A DNA stretch of 64,000 bases from Henckelia pumila (GCF_033568475.1 NC_133120.1:92894151-92958150); one strand, 5' to 3'. Positions 49,055 to 61,964 are shown, counted from the stretch's first letter. The notes: a model not told the origin generated them from the sequence alone. Numbers and translations are program-made.

Positions 49055-52000
49055 CTATAGCCAACTAGTCATACTACGTAGACCCATTGCTTCGCGATGT
49101 TTGTCAAACAATGGTCCTGGCAAAGGCTTAGTAAGTGGATCAGCGATATTGTCTGCAGAGGCCACTCGTTCGACACTGATGTCTCCTCTTTCCACAATCT
49201 TCCGGATTATGTGGTATTTCCTCAGTACGTGTTTGGATCTTTGATGAGACCTTGGTTCCTTTGCTTGAGCAACGGCACCCGTGTTGTCGCAGTACACCGG
49301 GACTGGACCAACAAATTCAGGAATGACGCCCAACTTTTGGACGAAATTCCTCATCCAAACGGCCTCTTTAGCAGCAGCTGATGCTGCAATGTATTCAGCC
49401 TCAGTGGTGGAATCCGCTGTGGTGTCCTGCTTGGAACTCTTCCAAGAGACAGCACCACCATTGAGCATGAACACAAATCCAGAGGTTGACTTCGAGTCAT
49501 CCACATCACTTTGGAAGCTAGAGTCGGTATAGCCTTCCAGTTTGAGTTCTCGTCCTCCATAAACCATGAACATATTCTTAGTCCTTCGCAAGTACTTAAG
49601 AATGTCCTTCACGGCTTTCCAATGCATCTGACCAGGATTAGACTGATATCTGCTCGTGACACTCAGAGCAAATGCTACATCCGGTCTGGTAGATATCATC
49701 CCATACATGATACTACCTATAGCTGACGCATATGGTACATGTGTCATATTCTCTATCTCTGCATCAGTCTTGGGACACATAGACTTGGATAGAGAAACTC
49801 CATGACACATGGGTAGATGTCCTCTCTTGGACCCATCCATTGAAAACCGTTTCAATATGGTATCGATGTAGGTTGCTTGAGTGAGTCCTATCATTCTCTT
49901 AGATCTATCCCTATAGATCTGTATCCCAAGAATGTAGGATGCCTCACCCAAATCCTTCATCGAAAATCTACCTGATAACCATATCTTTGTTGACTGCAAC
50001 ATCCCTACATCATTCCCAATGAGTAGGATGTCATCAACATAAAGTACTAAGAATGTCACCGCATCCTTAACTACTTTCTTGTACACGCAAGGTTCCTCCG
50101 GGTTCTTGATGAAACCAAAATCTTTAATTGTTTCATCAAATTTATGGTTCCAACTTCTTGATGCTTGTTTTAGACCATAAATTGATCTCTGAAGCTTGCA
50201 TACCTTATGCTCGCTTCCCATGGATGTGAACCCCTCAGGCTGCTTCATATAGATTTCTTCCTTAATGTCTCCATTAAGAAAAGCAGTCTTCACATCCATC
50301 TGCCATATCTCATAGTCATACCATGCAGCTATGGCAATTAGGATTCTTATGGACTTGAACATTGCGACTGGTGAAAAGGTTTCATCATAGTCAACTCCTT
50401 GCCTTTGAGTATAACCTTTCGCCACCAATCGCGCCTTGTAAGTCAATATCTTACCATCAGGCCCAAGCTTTCTTTTGTAGATCCATTTACACCCTATTGG
50501 AACAATTCCATCGGGAGGATCCACTAAAGACCAGACTTGGTTAGTATGCATCGAATCCAATTCTGACTGCATAGCTTCAAGCCATAAATTCGAATCCGCA
50601 TCAGAAATTGCTTCCTTGAAGCTTCTTGGATCACATCCAATGTCGGGTTCATCTTGACCCTCTTCAAGAAGAAGACCATATCGAACTGGAGGTCTAGAAG
50701 TCCTCTCGGATCTTCTAGGTGCAGGCGTGTCCAGCAATGGTTCCTGAGGTGTGTGATCGTTATTTTGTATTTCGGGTTCTTCTCGAACTTCTTCGAGTTC
50801 CATCATCTCGCCTTTCTTATCCAATAAGAACTCCTTCTCCAAGAAGGTGGCATTCCGTGAAACAAACACCTTTGTTTCAGCAGGATAATAGAAATAATAT
50901 CCGATTGAATTCTTCGGATACCCCACAAAATAACACAAGCTGGATCGACTATCCAACTTATCTCCCACTGTCCGCTTCACGTAAGCAGGACATCCCCAAA
51001 TCCTCAAGTATGAATACTTAGGAGCTTTGCCATTCCATAACTCGTATGGTGTTTTGTCCACTGCTTTAGTGTGGACGTTATTCAACAACAATACCGCCGT
51101 TTCAAGCGCATAGCCCCAAAACGAAGGTGGAAGCTCAGTGAAGCTCATCATGGATCGAACCATGTCCAACAAAGTTCGATTACGACGCTCCGATACACCA
51201 TTAAGCTGTGGTGTCATAGGAGGAGTCCACTGAGAGAGAATCTCATTCTTTTAGATAGTCCAAAAACTCGGTACTCAAGTATTCTCCACCTCGATCCGAT
51301 CGAAGTGCTTTAATACTTTTACCTAGCTTGTTTTCTACTTCAGCCTTGAATTCTTTGAACTTTTCAAATGCTTCAGACTTATATTTCATTAAATATAAAT
51401 ACCCATACCTAGAATAATCATCAGTAAAGGTAATGAAGTAGGTGTGGCCATGTTGAGTCCCTACTCTAAATGGACCACAAACATCTGTATGGATCAAATC
51501 CAACAGATTTTGACTACGTTCAGGCTTCCCCTTAAAAGGAGATTTAGTCATTTTCCCTTTTAGGCAGGATTCACAAGTAGGTAGAGAGTTAATATCAGAC
51601 ATATCAAACATGCCCTCTCCCACTAGCTTGTTCATCCTCCTTGAGGAAATATGACCTAGTCTAGCGTGCCAAAGGTTTGCCGGGTTTTGACTATCGATTT
51701 TCCTTTTGTTTGTTGTCGCCGGTTTGTCAATACAATTTACTGGAACGTCTTTTAGTTTTAAATTGTATAGATCGTTTTCAAGTTGTCCATTTCCAATTAA
51801 ACATTCATTCTTGTAAATATTGCAAATTCCATTCACAAAATTACAAGAATAACCATCTCTATCAAGCATAGAAATAGAAATAATGTTTTTAATTAAATCT
51901 GGCACAAATAAAACATCTCTCAACAATAATTTAAAACCATTCTGCAAAATCAAACAAACATCTCCAATGGCCGTAGCTTCAACTCTGGAACCATTCCCGA

Positions 52001-53006
52001 GCCTCAGCTGGGTCTCACCCATTCTAAGCCTGCGACTTCTTGTCATCACCTGCAAATCATTGCAAATGTGAGATCCACATCCGGTATCCAATACCCAAGA
52101 AGTTGTATTAAGTGACATGTTTATTTCGATATAGAACATACCCTTTGCAGTTCCCAACTGCTCAAGATACTCCTTGCAGTTGCGCTTCCAATGACCCGGC
52201 TTCTTGCAGTAATGGCAAACATCCTTGGATTTTCCATCGTTTGAAGCCTTTGTCTTTTGCTTCTTCTCGGGTTCCACTTTCTTGGGTGGGGCAGAACGTT
52301 TCTTGCCCTTCATACTTGGCCCCTTCTTAGCAGAAGATGAGGAGCCCACCAAGAAAGCTGGCTTATCCTTCTTAAGTGTGGATTCATATGTAACGAGCAT
52401 ATTGACCATCTCTTCAAGGGTGGCCTCTATCTTGTTCATATTAAAATTTATCACGAATCCATCAAATGAAGAAGGAAGAGATAGAAGCAGCAAGTCCACA
52501 TTGAGTTCATGCTCCAACACCAAATCAAGGGTCGCTAACTTCTGTATGAGCCAAATCACTCGTACCCCATGATCACGGACCGAAGTCCCTTCACGCATGC
52601 GGCACGTCATCAACTCCTTAACAGTAGAGAACCTTTCAGCCCTCGACTGAGCCCCAAAAAGTTCCTTGAGTTGCGTGTGAATGTCAGCAGCATTCACCGT
52701 GTCCTCAAATCGCCTCTGGAGTTCATCAGACATCGAGGCTTGCATATAGCATTTGGTCTTGATGTCATGGTCACACCATGCATCAAGTTTGGCCAATTCC
52801 TCCGGACTTATGTCAGCTGGTGCTTCCTTCGGAGGTGCTTTCTCTAACACGTAGAGCATTTTCTCCGAAGTTAAGACAATCTTCAACTTCCGGAACCATT
52901 CCGTATAGTTGGCGCCAGTCAGCTTGTTTTGTTCGAGGATCGAGAATAAAGGATTTCGCGAATTCATTGTATGAAATACTGAAAAGGAAAAACAGACATA
53001 TATCAA
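49055..53006 (-). mobile_element. gag-pol region of the copia element (fossil, parts)
   Basis: On the minus strand, gag shows NKLTGANYTEWFRKLKIVL and a CCHC zinc knuckle (CHYCKKPGHWKRNC). Protease shows WVLDTGCGSHIC. The GAG-pre-integrase zinc-binding segment is LWHARLGHISSRRMNKLV...CESCLKGK, and the integrase core shows IHTDVCGPF. RT has WQMDVKTAFLNGD and LYVDDILLIGND, and RNase H shows YTDSSFQSDVDDSKSTSG. The domain order PR-INT-RT-RH defines copia. Long open stretches remain, with about one break in between. Confidence 0.92.
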
Positions 53007-53129
53007 TGATTGTTTAACAATTTACTAAGACATAAAATAGGCGAATTTAATTTTATGAATCTCACTCCCACTATTTTAACGATTTCACCACCCTCTAGTG
53101 AAAACGGGAAACTTTTTCCTTAGTGAGAA

Positions 53130-53480
53130 CATGGAGTCCAATTGACAAACTTATGGTCCCGAATAATATCAGCCAACCATAATTCTCAAAAGGTAGAGCC
53201 CAATTGCTTCCAAAGCAACCCCCATGTATTTACCTCATGTCCAATAAGGGCCCAATAATATGACGCCGTTTAAAGTGACATGTCAAGATGACCCATCAAT
53301 ATTAAGTTGTGATGGACGGTCGCCATGTGGATCCCCCAATAATATGAGCCGATCCCATGGGAGTTCCACCCAACTTACAACATTTGTCGATCCAATGTAC
53401 AGCTTTCCGACGGACGGGCCCCCCCAATAATATGAGCCGGACCGTATCCGCGGGTAGCATCACATACATTGACCGTTGAT
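53130..53480. repeat. Degenerate repeat of about 87 bp in the copia leader
   Basis: The motif ccc(a/g)ataatat(g/c)a recurs near 53158, 53251, 53335 and 53423, spaced 93, 84 and 88 bp. Each is set in GC-richer sequence (ggatccccc, acggacgggcc). It is untranslated leader of the copia element. Confidence 0.6.
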
Positions 53481-54480
53481 GGAAGGTAGGAACATTTAAA
53501 CAATATTTAAATTTCCTTTATTTATCTTGATATAAATTTTAAATCATATTTAAAATGAGGGATTTTATTTATAAAAATATTTGTCTCATCATATTTAATT
53601 TATTGCATGCATTGCCGGATTCACGCAATTTATGTCTAAACATGCATACAATCATAATATCACATATTATATAGGATGATCGATTCCATTTCTAATTGAC
53701 CCGTGGTTGCCAATCACGGGTCTTAGTCCAATCCTAGGTAATATGCAGTATGCAAATGCAATCCTATTACATATGCTTCCAATTTACATTTCTTCAGTCT
53801 TCATTGTCTGCTGGGCCCACCATCTTCAAATCTTGATCTCCCACTAAATCTAATGTATTTACAATAAATAACAATGACAAGTAGGGGATACATTTTTAGG
53901 GGGTGGGAACGGGCTATAAACCAAGCCCACTTTTATTACATATGACATTCATATCGGGCCATAAACCAGGCCCATTAATAAAACCAACAACAATAAAGAC
54001 AAAATGTAAATTCCTAACATACACCTACAAAATTGGTCATGGCAATCGATCATCCTTATCCAATAACATTTAATTCAAAATTAATTTATTGGATAACATG
54101 CTGTGGCAATTCAAATTTAAACAAGATAAAATCATATTTTATATATAAAATCACATTTCACATATAAAATCATATTTTATCTCCATATCAAATAAAATCA
54201 TATTTTATCTATAAAATCCAATTTTACAAATAAAATCATATTTTATCTAATATATCATAAGATCATATCTTATCATCAATTGTACCAAAATAATTGATTT
54301 CAAAATTCAATTTACGGATAAAATATTAAAATTTTCCAAAAATTCAAATTTATCCAAAATCAATTTTAAAATTTACGGACTCGAACAATTCGATCCGAAA
54401 TCTCGTGAACCAATCAAAAACAATTTTTGACCGGACCAAAAATAAAATTTTAACATATTAAAATTAATTTTTAATAAAAT

Positions 54481-54790
54481 ATTAATTTTTCCCGCGGGCC
54501 ACCCGGGACACTCCCGGGTTGGCCCGCACCCGGGGCGCGGGCCGGGGGCAGCCCGGCTGCCCCCTTAGGGCAGCGCCTGCCGCCGCCCCTGGGCGGCGCC
54601 GTGCGCTGCCCTGGGCGGCGCCGAGCGCCGCCCTGCGCAGCGCCCAGCGCTGCCCTGCGCAGCGCCCAGCGCTACGCTGGGCAGTGCGCCGCCCAGGGCG
54701 GCGACGGTCGCCGCCTTGGGCGGCGCCGTGCGCCCCCTTTGACAATTGCTGCCCCACCGGGCAGCGATCCAATCGCTGCCCGGGTTTTGC
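54481..54790. repeat. GC-rich repeat in the copia leader
   Basis: About 300 bp of imperfect gggcagcgcc/ctgggcggcgcc units form strong inverted and direct repeats close to the primer-binding side. Alanine/Arg-rich open frames here arise from base composition and are not genes. Confidence 0.75.
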
Positions 54791-54910
54791 CCCGAAAAAA
54801 TTTTTTTTTTATTTAAAAATATTTATTTTGTTTCATAAACCGAGACTCAAAAATTTTGTACAATTGATTAATTCAATCGATTGATCTGAGCAACCTGGCT
54901 TTGATACCAC

Positions 54911-56776
54911 TGTTGGAAAACTGGCGAGTTCCCAGACCAATTACGATTGATACCCGGTGCAGCGGAAGTTTAAAATTTTTTTCATGGAACGTTTCCATGG
55001 TTTGGGTATCAACCGTTCATCCATTGAATTACGTGTGTGTGTAAAATTTAAATAACAATTAAATAAATTTTACCTCAAATCTTGCAACGAGATTAATGGA
55101 CACCAACAGAACAATTCTGCTCTTGTTGTCTCTCCCTGGAACCGATGAACTCCTTCAATCAGGTCCACGAACAGAGGTTTAATCCCTCTGATAGATTGCA
55201 CTAGAAAATCTATCAGAAGTTTTCTGCGAAGAGAATACACGAATTTGATTCGTTATTCCTTACTGCGATTCAAAATCACAGACCGGAATTTTCTCGGGCA
55301 GAGGGGGAGGGTTCGGCCGATTTGTTGAGAGAGAGGCTAGGGTTCGATTTTTGCTCTGTCTCAAAAATTATGACCTGTTGTGTGTAATTTCTGTACTGAA
55401 ATAACTTATTTATAATGCAGGCCACTAACACCTTAGGGCCCATTAGTCATAAGCTGGGGCCCGACAAGCAAAGCCCGCTCGTTCAGAAATTAATATAAAA
55501 TTCATCGTGACTCCGATTGATGAAACGATTTCACCAATGTGCACAGAAACCATTTCTGCACGTTTTAAAGTCAAAATAAATTTTCCTGAATCCGAATTCA
55601 GTGGTTTCCAAAAATGTCCATCCCTATGTCATTTTAGGAAATCCTACTCCCTTACTCTTATTTAAGAAGTCCAACTCCTTAGTTCATTAAATTTAACTCT
55701 TTAAATTTAACTATCTCAACGGGGATTAAAACTCCATTACACTGTGTGACCCTCAATGGTTCAGGGATACAGCTAGCCGTGGGCTCACAACTCCTTGTGA
55801 CTCGGAACAACACTTTCCGACTTGCCCAACGAATCATGGTAAAGCGCCTAGCAACATCGCCCCATGATTCCCTAGGTATCACTGATAGTGCCTACAAGAA
55901 CCAGTAGATTTTGGTTAGCGTACAGTACGGTCCCTTCATCCAAATATCCCGATCGAATCAACAACCATTGGTATATCGAGAGTCGCTCAAGATTCGATAA
56001 CTATGCAATACATCTTGAAGATCAAATTAGTGACATCGCATGTGCTACTAAGAAACCATTTCTTAAATCACATCAAGTACTCTGGCCAGAGATTTGTCAC
56101 ACTAATATCTCCTCAGATCGCATAGGATATCCACACTCGCAAGTATGTGGTGAATCCTTGACAACAATGCATTGACTCCTATATGTGTCGTAACTGTACC
56201 CAATCTCGACACCTGATGACCCCCTCAGAGTCGGTAAACGAGTCAAAGCACAGTACTAGCATATAGAGTCTCCATGATGTTTCAAGTCGTAAGGACTAAT
56301 GGTGTACAACCAAAACCGCGGACTTTATCCACTCGATAAGTGATAACCACTTGGAAAGTCCGGATAGGGTAGTTCGACTATTCATCCTATGAATATCCAT
56401 TTGCATGCTTCGAACATCTCCATGTTCCCTACCAATGAAACGTGGTACTCCGCATCGCAAATGCTAGTCTCAAACTCGAGCGATCCTTATCCTTATTATC
56501 GGACGGCTCAATCGACTAGGAACGGTTTTAGAATATACAGTGACTATAAGATGTATTTCATGATAGACATCTCCATGTTCTACCACATCTTACATACACT
56601 ATAGTATATTCAAGGTCTTTATCAAAACAACAATAGTATATCACAATATAACAATATGAAGTAATATAAAGTCATTGCCATAAAAGTGTAAATAATATTA
56701 AACAAAAGATTGTTTATACAAAGAGTCAACAAAGCCCATAGCCACACAGTTGGCTCACTGGGCACCCACTCTTACA
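54911..56776 (-). repeat. Right (5') LTR of the copia element
   Basis: 1,866 bp. On the minus strand it precedes the primer-binding site, so it is the promoter-bearing 5' LTR. Confidence 0.93.
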
Positions 56777-56893
56777 GCGAGCCTGGGCGAGGGCTTGGGC
56801 GAGGGCTTGGGCGAGCTTGGGGTGAAGGCCTGGGCGAGGGCTTGGGCGAGCCTGGGCGAGGGCGAGCTTGGGCGAGGGTTGGGCGTGCGTGAG
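56777..56893. repeat. GC-rich minisatellite, right part
   Basis: This is the continuation of the gggcgagcctgggcgaggg array interrupted by the copia element. Sequence from 56894 to 57314 is the remaining 3' non-coding part of the Tat element, up to its polypurine tract. Confidence 0.85.
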
Positions 56894-57314
56894 GCGAGGG
56901 GCGATGGGAGAAGGTGGGTGAATGCTTGGGGTGAAAATAGGAGAAGGAAAATGAGAATGAAGGGAAGAGTGAGTATTTATAGAATAAGGATGGGTGAGAT
57001 CTACCATCCAAAATTTAAAAGTGAAGGGTGAGAGATGAGCCTAGGGATGCGTGAAAGGTTCCACCAAACTATATTTCACCTTTATAGTATTTCAAAATTT
57101 TTAAGGTCCATACCGTGGGGGCGGAGCCCCCGCACCGCGAAAGTCATCAATTGGTCGCACTGCGAATTTTTCGGGTCTGTTAGAGAAATTTTTGAATCGT
57201 CAGCCCCAGGTGCCTAACTTAACAAGAATACAAGAAATAAAGGTCCTGACTTTGAAATTCACACAATCGAGTTTTGAACCTGCGATTCAACTCGATTTGG
57301 GAGGGGGAGACTGG

Positions 57315-57981
57315 TGATACCCCATGAGTAGGCCCATCAAGTGCTTAGACCCAATGAAGGCCCATAACCAAAGACTAAGGTCCGAGTCTCATGTTTAGAG
57401 GTAGGGCTGGCTCGTCAGGGGATTATGAAAGAAGATGTATGTTGGCTCCTAAGGGATGAAGGATAGCCCCGTCCAGTTGGACCTTAGACGTGAGGTCTCT
57501 AAGGTAAGTCGAAAGCTTATGGCAATTTGAAAGGGAGGTGTGAAAGAGTATATGAAGGCAGCGGAGGAGAGGCTCGCCTAGGGTGGGCGAGCCTCAGGGT
57601 GGGCGCCCCCTAAGGCGGGCGACCCCTAGACTGGACAAGCTTGGTTTTGTGCTTTGAGTTGTCTTTGGAGGGAGAGCTCTAAGAGAGAGGCGCGTGAGCT
57701 ATACGCTCGTGGTCCCCTAAAAAGTGTTCGTGGTCCCCTACTTTGCCTCCTATAAATACGGGTTTGCTCCTTCCATTTAATTCAATTCACTTTCATTTTG
57801 AGGGGCGCCTAAGCTCCTCTTTTTCTTATTCGTTCACGTCTCTGACTTGAGAGTCGGAGGGGCTACGCCGGGATACCCTCCCGGCCCCTTCTAACATTAT
57901 TTGCTTGATTTCAGGTTCATCTCTAGACTCGAGGCTTTGGGCTTGAGTGGGATCCGGACCATCAAATTTTAGTGAGTATCA
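57315..57981 (+). repeat. Right LTR of the Tat element
   Basis: 667 bp, begins tgataccc and ends gagtatca, followed by the target duplication CATGC. It differs from the left LTR at about 15 sites by eye. Confidence 0.93.
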
Positions 57982-57986
57982 CATGC

Positions 57987-60900
57987 GATATTCACTATTT
58001 TGTTTTTTAAAATCGAGCTTCACTAATTTATAATATAAATAGTTTTTAAAATAATAGATATTTTGTGAGAAGACGGATGTTAGTCGTGATACGGGTAAAC
58101 TTGGTCTATGCCTATAGTGAAAACTGATATTTTATTTTTCATAAAAAATAATAATTTTTATGATTTGGGGCGGGTCAAATAACTTTCTTACAAAATTGAT
58201 CAGTGAGACTGATTCATTGAATTTTTTATTTCAAAAATGGTGGTGAACGGTATAGCTATTTTTTTTAGAAATATCTTCATTTTCAAAATATTAAGTAATT
58301 TATTTTTAAACAAAACTTGTAATATTTATATTTTCTGAAAAACAAACTTTTTAACTTATCTAAACAGGGATGAGAAAAACTCTACAAAGACAAAATTTAA
58401 AAGAATTATTAATATGATGTTTAAGCAATTGATTGAGAATTTACTCACGCAAGACCGTTAATCACCATAAATAATCGTTATATTATAAAGTATGAACAAG
58501 TTTCGAATCTCATGTGAGACGGTATTATATATTTTTTTGGGATAAATTATTATGTACACGTCGAAGGATCAGCTCGCATAGACGTTTTTGTTAACAATGC
58601 ACATTTTGTAGAGTTTACCAGCGACTAAACAAAATTGTAGACTTTCTTTGTGATTACCAAAGCTTTAGTTTCAGACAACTGTGTATAACGTGGAAGCAGC
58701 ACTATTCAGTGATATATTTAGGCCATATGGCAAATTAATGCATGGTAATTTGAAATATTTTTATCAAAGTTTGACCAGTACTATCACAGTTTTGGTAAAT
58801 ACTAAATACATCTTTACATTGAAAAAAATTTCATGTCAATTCGTTTTAATTTTTGGTATGACTGTGATTTATAGAAATTTTGAATACGCCTTTTGATTTG
58901 AAATTTGCATACCTAAATTGACGATATAAATTATACTAATATGTATATAATTTAAATTAGATTTTTGGATTATTTGTCAGATAACTCCCTTATAGATGTA
59001 AATAGTAATGTAACTATATAATGATATTACACTTGTGTTAGTATGAACTTAACCGACGTATTTGATTCGATCAGGTAAGAACGGCCCCTTGGCGCACCAC
59101 CTTAGCCGACCAAATATTTGCTACAGGCTACAACTGGGAATTGAAATGGCTCGGAAAATCAATTATTTTTTGTTAACCTAATTATTTATCACCCATTCGA
59201 TCATTCATAGTATCAAATCAAATCAATTTTGTTTTAACATTATATAATATTTTGTGTACTTATAAAACGTTCTTATAAAAGTGTTTATTAATTTTTTTTA
59301 TAAAATATTTTAAAAGTTGTTTTTAAATAAATATGTGTTTGGACAATTATTCTATAAAAAATATTTTAAGATCACATAATTAATCCTATTCTGAAAACAT
59401 ATAAAACACGTCTCAAGTATACAAAAACTATACTTAGAGAACAGTTTTTTAAAAAATATTTTTCAAAAACATTTAACAAATCAAAAACATACTTTAAGTT
59501 TTTTCATTCATAAAATACTAAAAACGTTTTTAAAGTATATGTCCACATTCAACATTTAATTATTTTATCATCAATTCGATCATTCGTGGTATCGAATCAA
59601 ATTATTAATTTAATTATTAAAAAATTCAAATGAATAAACATATTTGCAGCCGGCCAAACGAATTAATAACATAGATCAGTTGACGTCAGTCCAATTATTA
59701 TAACTGAAATCGAAGTGATAGTTATAATTTGATTCGAGGGAAAGAATTTGGTGGTTTTTTAATTTTTAAAATAAATTCTTTTTCTTTTTTGAAAAAAATT
59801 TAAAATAAGTTCATTCGAACTAACAATAGTTTTTCAAAATAGTCAACTTTTGTCGGAATAATTGTAATTACTCAAATAATTGAACGTATATAATATAAAA
59901 TTGCACATTGATATTTGATAGAATATAAAATTATAATATTGATTATTGGCTCTTATAAAAAAAAATACGAATATTAATTATATGCTGGAACTTAATTTCC
60001 ATGGCAAACACTTCACACTTCTTGTTATTTTTGGGCCATAATTTAAGCCTCATCGATTAAACAAGTCATAAATTGATGTGGTTTAATTTGAAATTAAAAT
60101 ATTGACTTAAAGACTTAATTGTCATGATATCATTATGTGGATATCATGTATATTTCTGATTTGTTGAATGACCAAATTAAAAATAGTGAAAATTTTGTTA
60201 TTATATAAAAGAGGTTGTGGTCCCAAATTTGCAGAATGATATATCTGTTTTGTTTTTTATCGACAGAACTCTCTGATTATAAGAAAAAACTACAAGATTT
60301 CACCCATAATTGTTCACAAATCATGGATTTTGGAACGTTTTCGCAATTTTGATTATTATTGGTGTGATATCTTGATAATTGAATAAATTCATGTTTTTTT
60401 TTCAGATATTGAATCCAATTGTTTTCTTTATTTGTATGAGACCATTTCATAGATCGATTATATGAAACGAGTCTCTAATCTGATCCAACTCAACTTATTA
60501 TAATGAGAAAAATATTACTTTTTATTATAATTATGGATCAGATCAATCAATCTTACGGATATAAATGCGAAGAACAGTCTCTTAAGAAACAAACTCATTA
60601 CATAGCCGTCATCCATTGAACTAGAAGCGATACATTTCATATTTGTCTTACCAAAATAGAAGTGAATGGTTGTTAAATGGGTGAATTCCATCATCTTTGT
60701 GAAAATTCAAAAAAGATAAAAAAATTTCAATTAAATTTAATTTAACATCCTAAAACCCTTTGTAAATGATGCAGTTGTGCATAAATTTTACAAAATCTTT
60801 AGTATCTTATTAAACTTGAGATCATTTAATACCAACGTCCATCATTTTATTTAATATCAAATTTACCCTCATTTGATAACATCCATCATAGAAAAATATA

Positions 60901-61736
60901 TTATCATATATGATATGTTTATCAGCAAAACGTTATTAAACCTAAATCATATAATTTTTTTTCGTTTTAACTAATTTTGAATTTTTTACAAATTATATAT
61001 ATAATATAATAATATATAATTCCAGCCCAGGCCATACTAACATATGACGGAGCAGCTAACAGGGCCGGGGGCATACGTATCCACTTATTTCAAGTTGGCC
61101 CAAAATGAAGTAATAATCGAACCTTTGGCCCAAAATGAAGTAATAATCGAACCTAAATGACTGTATTCAGTCTAATTACACAGGTTTCAAACAATTGGAG
61201 GCCCTATTGAAAAGAGTTCTGTTATTAGGGGGCAAAAAACAAATGAGAAATGTTATTGTTATTATCAAAATCACAATTGTGGCCACTTTCTTTCTCTCTT
61301 TCTTGGGTTTTTCTTCCGTCCAAATTAAATCGTGAGTTAAATATGTATTCTAAAGTCAAACTATCCACTAGTCTGCTCAGTTCATCAATTGATTAGATCA
61401 AATATTGGATGATAATTGACTAATTAAATGATAAAATAGTCATTATCCCGCACAAGTCCAAAACAAACATATTAATACCCTTAGGGCCCGAACGGACGGA
61501 ATAGGTGAACATTTGACCAATAATCAAGAGTTCAATTTCTCCGATCATTACTTTCCCGCGTGAGTCTGCTCTGTGCGTTTTACTTACTTGACGTGATTTG
61601 CAGTCTATATATACATCGAAGGATAATCGAAAGATAATGATCACGTAACTAAAAAAAACGCAGCGAACATATTAATAATGTTACAAAAATGATAATAACA
61701 ATATGGATAAGCCTCTAATTGGGAGGCAAATTCGGT
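57987..61736. other. Long AT-rich intergenic region
   Basis: No supported gene. A stretch at about 59260-59550 is rich in short A/T palindromes and could be a decayed foldback element. A 29-bp direct tandem duplication (ggcccaaaatgaagtaataa) lies at 61096-61153. Confidence 0.55.
61096..61153. repeat. Tandem duplication, period 29 bp
   Basis: The segment ttggcccaaaatgaagtaat... is present twice in a row, perfectly repeated. It is intergenic. Confidence 0.85.
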
Positions 61737-61937
61737 CTACCAAAAACATCTCAAGAAATTAATGAGAAAATGAAACAACAAATTTCCAGGCTGAAGCAAC
61801 AATTCATGTTGAACCAACCTATCCAAGTTGAGATTCCTAGGCAACAGATCACTGTAATACAACAACGTTGTCAAAGTCGCCGTCGGCTGAGCCACCAGCC
61901 ACCCCATCGTTTTCGCCACCGTCCCGAACATCATCAC
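61737..61937 (-). CDS. Possible small hydrophobic protein, 66 aa (doubtful)
   Basis: ORF beginning MMMFGTVAKTMGWLVAQPTA and continuing with hydrophobic stretches (TLTTLLYYSDLLPRNLNLD) to a Phe/Leu-rich end. On the minus strand a TATA-like run (tatttatatatag, around 62093-62105) lies about 160 bp upstream of the ATG. I do not recognise a family. An overlapping plus-strand frame (61719-61964, Gln/Arg/His-rich) is less protein-like. It may be a lineage-specific small gene or chance. Confidence 0.3.
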   Translation of the reverse strand: MMMFGTVAKTMGWLVAQPTATLTTLLYYSDLLPRNLNLDRLVQHELLLQPGNLLFHFLINFLRCFW

Positions 61938-61964
61938 CCTCCAACGCTGCTACAAAATCATTGA

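Larger units (their letters stand above)
47175..56776 (-). mobile_element. Ty1/copia retrotransposon, nearly whole fossil, nested in the Tat element
   Basis: 9.6 kb with 1,866-bp LTRs (47175-49040 and 54911-56776; tgttg...ttaca) and GCGAG on both outer sides. The tRNA-Met-type primer site (tggtatcaaagccagg) lies just inside the right LTR, and a polypurine tract (gggcaagtgggagat) just inside the left one, so the element reads on the minus strand. It has a leader of about 1.9 kb, then gag-pol in copia order (gag, protease, integrase, RT, RNase H). By eye the LTRs differ at about five sites, all in the first 350 bp, so the insertion is very recent, on the order of 0.1 million years with a common plant rate. 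It looks close to whole, with perhaps one or two breaks. The lineage is probably near Tork/Angela; this is uncertain. Confidence 0.93.
28775..57981 (+). mobile_element. Ty3/gypsy element, Tat lineage, with two nested LTR elements (fossil, 29.2 kb in total)
   Basis: The element is bounded by 667-bp LTRs (28775-29441 and 57315-57981; TG...CA ends) and the 5-bp target duplication CATGC (28770-28774, 57982-57986). A primer-binding-site-like sequence (attggcgccgtctgtggg) follows the left LTR, and a polypurine tract (ttgggagggggagactgg) precedes the right one. The order of parts is gag, protease, reverse transcriptase, RNase H, archaeal-type RNase H, integrase, tandem-repeat spacer, antisense coding region and GC-rich minisatellite. 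The second RNase H marks the Tat lineage. The copy is broken, with several interruptions, and holds two nested insertions (about 30.28-39.70 kb and 47.18-56.78 kb). By eye the LTRs differ at about 15 of 667 sites. At the rate often used for plant LTRs (about 1.3e-8 per site per year) this suggests somewhat under one million years. Confidence 0.93.

Noticed and set aside
54482-54884. Alanine/arginine-rich ORFs on both strands
   Set aside because: They are produced by the GC-rich repeat in the copia leader and have no independent support.
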